Shown: one piece after another, positions 1-8,230 of the stretch
How positions within the stretch are numbered: the stretch's first letter is position 1
Layout: each line of letters begins with the position of its first letter
Source of the DNA: Spirogloea muscicola
Taxonomy: Eukaryota; Streptophyta; Zygnematophyceae; Spirogloeales; Spirogloeaceae
Direction: 5' to 3'
Assembly (NCBI GenBank): GCA_009602725.1
Contig: WELB01000113.1
Span: forward strand, 381,344-391,729
DNA: 10,386 bases
The notes under the pieces: model-generated
Databases searched by the model: none
Seen by the model: the letters and a program-made list of their open reading frames with translations, nothing else
Told to the model about the DNA's origin: nothing
Program-made: the position numbers and the translations under genes

Positions 1-274
1 GCTGCTGGCACAAGAGCTAGTCAATTGCCGTCCGGTATTCGAGCGTCAGCTAGCGACCTCTATGTGCTGACTCGTGGTTACTGAGCGGGTCAGCTTAGCA
101 GCAGGTGACGTACATTTGTCCAATGTGCTTGCCTTTGTACTTGGCCACACATGGCCTCCCCATCTCTTAATATACACGCATTTTCGCACTCCAAACTCAA
201 CACAAGGACGACAATGAGCTCTCGACCGTGGCCACTTCCACGGTAATATCTGACTCCTCTGAATCTTGTCATTT

Positions 275-337
275 TGTTGGTGAACTGGCCCTTAGCAGGC
301 CTAGACCCTCTCGAAAAGAGCTACATCTGTCTAATAC
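275..337 (+). repeat. Diverged direct repeat, copy 1
   Basis: It aligns with 564-625 at a constant offset of 289 bases. Shared blocks are TGGCCCTT-x-GCAG (286-298) and AAAGAGCTAC (315-324), with the same spacing in both copies and about two thirds identity over the core, then a similar TCYGTCTA after a one-base gap. The same reading frame of both copies gives related peptides (LALSRPRPSRKELHLS and VALCRASAALKELLRLS), so this may be an old duplicated element or gene relic. The product is unrecognised. Confidence 0.4.
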
Positions 338-563
338 CAATGGGCTGGCCTCTCACAGCGTTCTGCATCGTTCTTTGGCTCACGCATTGCATGTGCGTGC
401 AGGCAATGGATGCCGCTTCCGACTATTGCCTGGGGGTTGCTACCCAGCTGCTACTCAGTTTCCGACTTGCAGCTGCTAAGTAGGGGTCACTGAGCGGCCA
501 TCCTCGGGGATCCTTGTTTGCCTGCTTACTGCCCGATTGCCGTCACTTGTGGACCTTGCCATT

Positions 564-625
564 CTTTCGCGGGGTGGCCCTTTGCAGAGCCTCGGCCGCT
601 CTGAAAGAGCTACTCCGTCTATCCT
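564..625 (+). repeat. Diverged direct repeat, copy 2
   Basis: Partner of the segment at 275-337, with the blocks TGGCCCTTTGCAG at 575-587 and AAAGAGCTAC at 604-613. Weaker resemblance continues downstream to about 690 (SLAHALHVRA in copy 1 against ALSARLHVVA here) with indels. No third copy is visible at the next 289-base step. Confidence 0.4.
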
Positions 626-2390
626 CACACCCATTGCCCCCTTCTTCTTCTTCTTGGCAAGCCTTAAGTGCGCGCCTGCACGTGGTCGCCACCCCCCGGA
701 GCGGCGGGTCCTCGCCTCCTCCTTGACGTCCTACTAGTCGACGCTTGCATGCCGGGGATACCCACGCCGACTGGCTTGGCTGAGCAACGACACACACGCA
801 CACGCAAATCTGGAGTCAGCGCTGATGTCCTTTAAAGAGGCTCTGCATAGCTTCCGTGGACTTTAAACAACTGGCAAATGACAGACCGTCAGTACAGTGC
901 TGCTAAGCCAAGTCTCTACAGATTCATCATTTGGTGAGGGCTCCACCCAAGGCAGGCTACAGCACAACAATGCATCAACTGTCGAAAGCTGACACACGAG
1001 CTCACGCAAGAAATGCAAGAGGAGGGCTGAGTTATATAGCCAGAGGATATCATCCACAGCATGCATCCTGCTAGGATGAGAACGTTACACAATATGACCA
1101 ATTGCGATGGCTCGGACTGCAGACGTTGCTTGCAGCGCGCTATTGATGGAGGGTCACGGGACTCAAGCGCACAAGGGCTTAACGCACCTTGGTTGTTCCA
1201 GTGCCATTGGCAATGCTGGCGCATCTGGCCTTGAAGCCACTGAAGAAGCCCCTTCCCAACGTCGTGCAACCTTGTGGCGTATGCAATGGCCACCAATCAC
1301 ACAATCTGCTGCCACATAATTTCTTGTTGCAGTTGCTGGTAGCTGCATAGCAAGTGCACGTGGCCACTTTCCCCTTTGCGCAGCCTGCTGCAGCGGCAGA
1401 GCTCCTCCTGGCACCACTGCCTGCCAAGTGGCCTGCACTACACAGACCAAATGAAAGTGCAAGCCCTTTCCTGCTTTGGGTGTAATCTTGACTGCATTTC
1501 TCTCGCGAGCTCCTCTCACGGGTGGTGCAACAACCACGTCACTTGACCACGTGAAACGGTTCCTTGCCTGTCTGCTGTCGCAGCGACACCAGCACCATTG
1601 TACAGCCTCCAACGGCCGATTGCCCCTTCCATGCCGGCCTATGATTCTACCTCCGTCCCGCCGTGAGGGCCTCCTCCTTGACTTTGTTGCTGCACACAGG
1701 GTGCTGGACTTCCTGACCAGTTTCTTCCTCAAATCACAAATTGATCTGACACAAGTACCTCGAGTGACGGTAACTCATGTCACAGTATTCTCAATAGTCC
1801 ATGTCTGAGCTGTGTGGTCCTTGCAGTGGCAATCATCAGCTTTGCTCAATGAGCAACAGTGCACAACCAGCTCATGCATATGCTCTTACATCCAACCTTC
1901 CTTCACAATCGCAGACTCCTGCTAATCACCTTCCTACAGGTGGCTCTGACATCGTATTCTTCCAGTAGTGTCTAGCTTCTTGGGGTTGGGGCGGGGAAGG
2001 GAGACTGTCTTAATAGACTGTACTTTCTCTTACGTTATCTCCTGCAAAAGCCTCTGGACTGGAGTGATAGTAGCTTAGCTTGTTAGTCCCTCTAGGGATG
2101 TTACGAGAACGTCAATACAGTGTGGTTCGTCCATGTCAGCAAACCACGCTTATCTAGCTTATGCTAGTCGAGACTTGCTGTCAACATTCGTGGCACAACA
2201 GCCTCTCATTATCATCTCCCCTCTCCGTTGAAAGGCTTACATCTCCTGCTGCTGCGGGCGTGCGCTGGTGTCTCCTGCTTCCGTGTTCCCGTAGTCCAGC
2301 CCTACCTGTCTAACAGCTCAACGACCAGCAGGTCTGTCCTCTATTTATATTATTGCTACTCATACTGCTGCTCATCGAGAGGTCACTTCT

Positions 2391-2416
2391 CTTGCTTCTG
2401 CTGCTGCTCCTGCTGT
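2391..2416 (+). repeat. Short CTG-rich low-complexity tract
   Basis: An imperfect run of TTG, CTG and CTC triplets within a pyrimidine-rich stretch (about 2340-2420). A similar TTC tract occurs at about 642-656. Neither is linked to a supported gene. Confidence 0.5.
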
Positions 2417-2915
2417 GTAGCACTCAGGCTTCCTTGACCCCCACCGTAGTGCTCCAGCTCAATGCAGAAAGATGTTAAGCAAGCCTAGCCTAGCTCTTCA
2501 GGAGAGCAGGGCTTGCAGCCAGAGACGCTGGCGCATCCTACAATCCCAGCCTTTGCGTTGGTGTATCTATCAGTGGATGTACCATCAGGAATTACTACCA
2601 GCTGATGAGTGACCGCATGAGGTTGCTATGCGGCCATTCATAGATGATGCGTGAATAATTGCTAGCATACTTGTAACTGCACACTTAAACGGCAAAGACT
2701 TGCTAAGCCCTAAGTACAGGTACAGTCAGCCGACGGCATGTGTTGTGCATACAACACACCCTCTGCTTTTAGAAGCTGCCTACCCCAGAGCTTGCAACCC
2801 AGAATAAGTCTTGGTCTGCATACGGTGAAGTCAATGACATGCCGAGGACAGCAACCTGTGAGCACCCTAAGCAGGAAACGGCAAGGGATGTCTCTTCAGC
2901 GGAGGCCTGTAAAGC

Positions 2916-4802
2916 TCACGGGACATAGTCCTCATCCAGCTCGCTGAAGTCGATGTCGTCAAGTCGGCCAGAGCCCTGCAGCAACACTTGTCAGCAGAGC
3001 TTTTGTCAGTAGAGCACTCGTTGCCTTGGTCAGGAGCACTCGTGCATCGCTTAGTAATAGTCACTGATACGTACCTAGTTTATCCTTCCTCCTTGGCTGG
3101 GCTGCAACTAGCACTCTGCTTCTGACATGCTCTGCAAAGGAAGATGCTCTTCTACTCATGGGAGCCCTGCTGCATTGCTGCGTGAGAAGGGCGACCTGGC
3201 GGTTGTTCACTTTTCCAAGAAACCCAGATGCCTTGAAGTTCTTAAGCTCCAGTGGACCCAGCGCGGCCTGCGCTTCGTCCACAGTAATCTGGAAGCTGAC
3301 CTGCATCCGTAGGTCAGGGCCAGGGCCTCAGATGAATATGTCGTCCTTGATGGGATGAGGAAGCCTGACTATGCAACTTCCACTCTCTCAGTGATATTAC
3401 TGGTGTTCTTGGCACAGACCCAAGAAGGACAACAGGAAGAAGGTAACTATGGAGGAAATTTGCTAGCAGGCTAAGCTGGGTGTGGTCCCAACCTTGCTCT
3501 TTCCAGGCGGAAGTTCTGCCAGTGTGTCAATACGCAGATTTTCTTCCTGCAGACCACTTGAGGGACAGTGGGTGAGCCTTGTGAAGATCAGTGAAGAGGG
3601 CATTCAGTAAGAGCTCTTTTGCTGCCTTGATACATGAAGCCAGCATCTTAGTTGTGCGGTTACAACTTAGCAGTGACCCTAATTTGTCGAGTGTGCATGT
3701 AAATTGCTCACACAAGCAAGTGCCTCAGCCAAAAGATTGCAAAACACACAGTCAGCTGTCACTCACGGCATCAAGAGCTGGCTCGCCCTGCGCATCATAG
3801 ACACGGCCAAACACGTCCTGCGAGTAGACAGAATGCAAGCCAGGCACCAGCCTAAGGGTCACTAAGGCAATTGAGCAAGTTCCACCGTGCTGCATACTGT
3901 GGAGTTTGGAGGACATGCACTAGAAAGACTGGTGGCTCTTGTTGCAAAAGCAAGCAGTCGCAGCATTGTCAAGTGCCACGAGCGTTGATCAACCACAGCG
4001 AGCACGTACAGCATTGTAGACGGGCTGAGAGGCAGGGTTGAAAGCGTCCCCCGTGATGCGGAAGCCCGTCGCATTCAGGGAGTTGCCGCCCGTGACGGTG
4101 GTTTGGCCTTCTGTGCTGCCACAACGCAGTGCGACGGGGCTCAGGCTGATGCATTGTCCAGGACTCTCAGCTAACATCTGCGCTGAACCTGTGCTGATAT
4201 CTATGCCGACGCCTGTGCTTATGCCTCGACCGTGAATGGATAGCGCAGCGGCACACGACTTCAGATGGAGCACCATCCAGCAGTGGAGCTGGGGGTTGTG
4301 TTGAGTATGACTAGAGTTACTGAATTGCTGGTGGCAGGCAGGCCAGGGTTGCTATACCAGGGCAGGCCACCTTGGTGGCCGTCACGATACTGAGCTCGAC
4401 CCGGACGAGCGCCCGGGCTGCCTCGGGCACCAGGAGGGCCGCAAGCGACGCCGCAGAGAGGCCGCCGAGCACCAGGCTGCGCCGAGGCAGGCCCTCTGCC
4501 GCGCCGCCCTCCGGCACTCGCGCGACGGCGTCGAGCCGGCGGCAGGCTGCGCCGTGGTCGGCGCCCGCGGCGGCGGCCGCAGCAGGCCCGGCGCCGCGGC
4601 CGCCATGGCTGCCCTTCGTCGCCCAGACAGTTGAAACTAGCCCAGCTGCGGACCTGCACGCCGGGACCCCCTCCCGCCGCCCCTTGCCGTCGTTGCCGCC
4701 TCCGCCGCTGCGGCCGCCTCTGGGGCTCCTTGCCCCCACCGCCGGGCTGCGCAGGGCTGCTGCTGCGCGCAGGCTGTGCTCGAGGCTGTGCTTTTGTGGC
4801 AT
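2916..4802 (-). CDS. Predicted thylakoid-lumen protein with FxLYD-like domain (multi-exon; 5' end uncertain)
   Basis: Exons read on the minus strand: 4802-4371, 4177-4010, 3817-3767, 3546-3493, 3300-3211, 3096-3075 and 2986-2916 (stop TGA at 2918-2916). All introns are GT-AG and phases match; exons 2-5 are whole codons. Exon 1 carries a twin-arginine signal (RRSLVLGGLSAAS, about 4484-4446), a hydrophobic stretch and an A-R-A cleavage site near 4418-4410, which suggests delivery to the thylakoid lumen by the Tat route. Exons 2-5 join into a beta-rich unit: FRITGDAFNPASQPVYNA, then DVFGRVYDAQGEPALDA, then a segment ending LAELPPGKSK, then VSFQITV. This order (G..xN..xPV, F..xYDxxG, LxPGxxxxFxI) resembles the FxLYD family of bacterial and cyanobacterial Ig-like proteins. 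The C-terminus is acidic (FSELDEDYVP). About 295 residues if translation starts at 4802; in-frame ATGs at 4898 and 5030 are alternatives. An ATG at 4606 with a good context (gcagccATGG) lies in a different frame. The biochemical role is unknown to me. The exon 2-5 and exon 7 calls are firm; exon 1 limits and exon 6 are tentative. Confidence 0.72.
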
Positions 4803-5077
4803 CTCGAGTGCCCCAGCTGCCGGGACTTGAGCTGCGCATCTGAAGCCAGAGCGGAGGCGCTGTGCACGACTCGCCCAGAGGCTCGCCGCAAGGAGCATGC
4901 ACCAAGTGTCGGGTCTGCCTGTTGACAGCAGAGGGCAGCTTGGGCCTGCGGCGGCTGCTGGGGCCTGAGCATGGCAGCGGCCGTCCACGAGGTGAGGCTC
5001 GTGGCAGGCTCTGCTTGCGGTGCACGCCATGGGCGACCTCCGCGGGACCAGCTCTCAGCAAGCTATGGGGCCCGTGG
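4803..5077. promoter_or_regulatory. GC-rich divergent promoter region between genes A and C
   Basis: The predicted start of gene A (minus) and of gene C (plus) face each other across about 275 bases, or less if gene A starts at 4898 or gene C at 4971. The interval and the adjoining first exon of gene A are markedly GC- and CpG-rich compared with the introns on either side, as is common at transcription starts in GC-rich green algae. I see no clear TATA box. Long ORFs cross this stretch on both strands, but GC-rich DNA has few stop codons, so they are weak evidence for coding. A shared bidirectional promoter is inferred from gene orientation only. Confidence 0.45.
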
Positions 5078-7292
5078 ATGAGGGCCACGTATAGCCCTCA
5101 CCTTGCTGCCCTTGCTGGGCGCTCGCTCTCGCTGCCCGTCCCTCCGTAGACTCAGTCAAGGCGCTAGCAATAGCTTTCACAGTCATGGCACTCATCAGCA
5201 TCGCGGCGCCGTGAGTCCATTTCTGCGGCTCTGGCTTGGTGCAGACCGAGGACCTGGCTAGGCTTGTGCTCACGAGTGCACGGCATCGTGCCCTGCTGCT
5301 GCACATGGAGGCCCTCCTGGTCTCAATCCTCGGGGACCATAACAGGTGCCTGTCCTCGTCTCCTTGACCGTAGAAGTCATTATCTCGGAGCCTCCGGGCA
5401 CTGCTAGGGCTTACAAAGTGTCAGAGCCTGAGCTTCTCAGTGCTCATTGCTCTGTCTACGAGTGAAACTCACGGCCCCCGCTTGCAGTGGACAGGAGGAG
5501 CTTGCGCTCAGCCCCCTGCCCCCCTATGAGCGTATGCTGGTTCACCGCCTGTGTGACCTCTTCAGGTTTGTGCGAGCGAGCTTCCAAAGCATTCAGCTGG
5601 AGTTTTCCTGGACTGAGCTGCCATAAGGTCCTGCTCTTCTGACCAATAAGTGAGGAGCCATGCTTCGCGCTTGTCTGAAGAAGGTGCAGCTGCAACATCT
5701 TGCAGGCTTGGACATGCGTCGAGTGGTGTCGGAGACGAACGTCACATAGTTGTGACAGTGGAGCCACAATCTGCACCGTGAGCTGCTTCATTCTGATTGG
5801 CCGTGCAGGCTGATATACTCCCTTTCCAGTGATGATTGCTGTTCCTTGACTTGTGCAAGTCTGACAAGGTAGGTCTCTGCATGTATACAGGCCAGACAAA
5901 TTGCTCTGTGATGTCTTCGAAGAGCACCATGATGATGGTGGTGTTGACATCCGCTCAAGGCAGATGCTGAGGCAAGAAACTACTGAAAGCAGCAGAGACT
6001 GGTCCTCCACAAGTAAAATGCAAGGTTTTTATCCTTCACATCTGTGCTCGAGTGGGCTGTAAACTGCAGTCACTCACCATCAAGCTAACAGGTACACAGC
6101 CATCTGTGGACTCTTAAGGGTCATTGGATGGACAAGGTGGAGCAAGTAAGCAGTAGGCTTGCTGAGAGTCAAAGCTGCACATACAGAAGTTCATGTCTGA
6201 CCACGGGCCCTTCTTGAAGCAGGCGGTGCTGAAGAAGCAGCGCATCATCTCAGTGGCGATACCAGCCACTCCTTCCAAGTGCCGTGGAAGGAACAGGAGC
6301 AGCAATACCTAACAGCATACTTCTCTAGAGTTGCAGACGAGGAGTTCGAGACTCTGAGGACTCGAAGCAGAGCCGCTGATCAAGCATGGGAGATTCCTGC
6401 CGACACGACGCCTGGCCTTAGAGGAGAATGGCGGAGCAAGTCGCCGCCCATGGCTGCCCGCAGGATGATTGCGCATGCACTTGGCAGGCCAGACATTGCC
6501 CACAGGAAAGTAGACCCCAGTTTTACTGCTGAGCTTGCATCAGGGAGGGATGCAGAAACTGAACACTTAAGGCAGCAAGACGACCTTGCTCAGGGCATCG
6601 TCCACCTTGAGCTTCCGGCTGTATCGAGCCCAACGTCGCCTGCCCTGCCGACGAGCGCCGGGGTGGCCCCATCTGCAACGCTGGAGGAAGCTAGGCGCAA
6701 GACGCAGCCAACTACCCGTGCAGCTCGCAAGCTCTTCCTGCAGGCCCTGGGTGTGTCTCGAGAAAGTCAAGCTATGCAACGATCTCACAATGACTTGGCT
6801 GCTACACTAGCTGCAGCTAGCCGTGAGAATCCAGAGCTTGCTAGTGATGCACAAGCAGATGGTTGTGGAGGATGCGGGGATTGTGTTCCGGCAACTGAGA
6901 CTGACAAAGGTCTGAGAGAGGAGCCTGTGGATGCCTCTGATCCCGCCTTTAGAGCACGGCAGGATGACAGTGGAGCAGTTCTTGAGCTTGTCACGAGTGC
7001 AAGGAAACGGCGACCATCATCTTCCGCCAGTGCTCAGCAGCTCATTGCCAAGGCCTTAGGCATGACCTTGCTGCACCAACCACAACTGCCAGGTTGTGGT
7101 GAAGCCCGGGTGCAACAAACTCTTAGTAATGCCAACCACATTGAGGGAGCAGTATCTTTTGCTGCCACTGCTCCGCTGAGCACGGAGAGCTCTGCTACGA
7201 GTAGGGCCTCTACTGGCAACACTGATGAGGAGACTGGAGAAACATTCTTACTCACCGAGCAACATACGCTGCTGCACTACTTGCAGATTTGA
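5078..7292 (+). CDS. R3H-domain protein with three C-terminal ALG motifs (R3HCC1-like?)
   Basis: Exons: 5078-5088 (tentative start, reading MRA plus a split codon), 5150-5210, 5245-5345, 5488-5565, 5706-5777, 5891-6024 (or ending 6012), and 6223-7292 (or starting 6241), with stop TGA at 7290-7292. All junctions are GT-AG with matching phases; total about 508 residues. The R3H domain spans exons 3-5: helix MEALLVSILGDHNSGQEELA, then PPYERMLVHRLCDLF with the defining R-x3-H (RMLVH), then RLGHASSGVGDERHIVVTVE. R3H domains bind single-stranded nucleic acid, so an RNA-linked role is inferred. The last exon encodes a mostly polar, probably disordered region with three copies of a short helix-like motif: AARRMIAHALGR (6453-6488), AARKLFLQALGV (6720-6755) and SAQQLIAKALGM (7029-7064). 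From memory, a similar ARRL..xALG motif is found near the C-terminus of animal and plant R3HCC1/R3HCC1L-like proteins; this needs a search. A C-x2-C-x2-C cluster lies at about 6864-6884. Its 5' end faces gene A head to head. The exon 1 start is weak (poor Kozak context); another ATG with a good context sits at 4971 (MAAAVHE, then a GTGAGG donor) but I could not join it in phase. Confidence 0.85.
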
Positions 7293-8230
7293 GAAGTGCT
7301 GGCCTTAGCTAATGTTGTCACTGTTGAGGAGTTTGTTGAGGAGTTGCCTTGCAGATAGAGGTTGCAACATGCCTAAGGCAAGACCAGTGCATGTATGGCC
7401 GAAAGTGCCTGTCACACCATACTAAAGGTCGTGTGCTTGTTCCATGAGGACGACTTGTCAAGGCTATTGCAATTGCAGTTTCTAGTGCTGGCATAACCTT
7501 CAAGAAGCAAGTTTGGCTTGACTGACTTTTCTGTCATGCTTGCTTGCGGTGACAGACTGTCACCAGCGAAGGTTGCCAATCACATGTGGTATGCTTTGCC
7601 AGATGCTATAACACCAGTTTCCAATTCAGACACAAATTGAAATCCTCACATTTACTTGTTAACATCCAAGTACACGCGGCCTTGATGAGGCAGGCTCAAT
7701 AGACTATACATTCAGGGGGAGACTCTCCCGCCTCTGTTCTGACTGTGAGAGATGCATGACACGCCCTCAAGAAGGTGGATGCTTGCCATTAGTGGTACTC
7801 TCAACTATGGGCTCGGCAGGCGGCTCCACGTCATTGCCATGATTGCCACCTGTCATTCAGACCTTTCACTCAATTCAGTTTATCAATCACAGGTACTGCC
7901 AGTAGCTGCTCATGCAGACAATCTGCAATGCACAAATTCGTAACAAATGTAGCAGTCCCAGTCAGTGTACTGCAACAAGCATCAGGGCGTCAGAATTGAA
8001 CCTGCTTGCAGTTCTGCAGGTCTGCTTTCAGCAGGGTCGCTGACGAATGCTTGGCCCTTCTTAATGACAATCACCTTTCCAGATGCTGCTGCCGCCTTCG
8101 CAGCCTCCCTGCTCATCGCCATAAGCAAGAGGATATAAGCATATATACAAGCAAAGCAAAATTCACAAGAAATTGCTCTCAGCAGCTAAATCTCCACAAG
8201 GTCAAGCGAGGTAGCCTGAGCTCTGTCTAC
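7293..8230. other. Convergent intergenic region (3' UTRs of genes C and B)
   Basis: Two genes end towards each other here, so this stretch should contain both 3' UTRs. Only short ORFs are present (for example 63 codons from 7752 and 89 codons from 8006) and none looks conserved. An AT-rich patch (ATATAAGCATATATAC, about 8132-8147) stands out but has no assigned role. I found no canonical TGTAA poly-A signal for either gene by eye. Confidence 0.55.

Larger units (their letters stand above)
1..2915. other. Gene-poor segment, no supported gene
   Basis: Apart from the repeats listed separately I see nothing supportable here. Reading frames are short (longest 189 codons, minus strand 1732-1163) with compositions typical of chance ORFs, and I could not chain them through matching splice sites into a conserved protein as was possible for the other three genes. 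There is no tRNA-like fold, terminal repeat or transposase signature. Bases just left of 2916 should hold the 3' UTR of gene A; no TGTAA polyadenylation signal is obvious on the minus strand nearby. Confidence 0.5.

Noticed and set aside
1163-1732. 189-codon minus-strand ORF in the gene-poor segment
   Set aside because: No recognisable domain, a composition without coding character, and no flanking exons that extend it in phase.
2228-2437. Cys/Ser-rich 69-codon ORF
   Set aside because: Produced by a CTG/TGC-rich low-complexity tract rather than a protein-coding constraint.
4261-5088. 275-codon minus-strand ORF, Arg/Pro-rich, across the GC-rich gene A start
   Set aside because: It is in a different frame from the exon that splices to the lumen-protein exons. 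GC-rich DNA has few stops, and the Arg/Pro/Gly composition is typical of a shadow frame.
5456-6010. 184-codon minus-strand ORF
   Set aside because: It lies antisense to the R3H exons of gene C, whose splice phases and R-x3-H motif are far better supported.
6185-6305. Possible exon reading KFMSDHGPFLKQAVLKKQRI after an ACAG acceptor
   Set aside because: Its frame ends at a stop soon after and does not match the long final exon of gene C. Acceptors at 6221-6222 or 6239-6240 fit the phase instead.
6340-6360. tRNA B-box-like GTTCGAGACTC
   Set aside because: It lies within the coding exon of gene C and no cloverleaf can be drawn around it.
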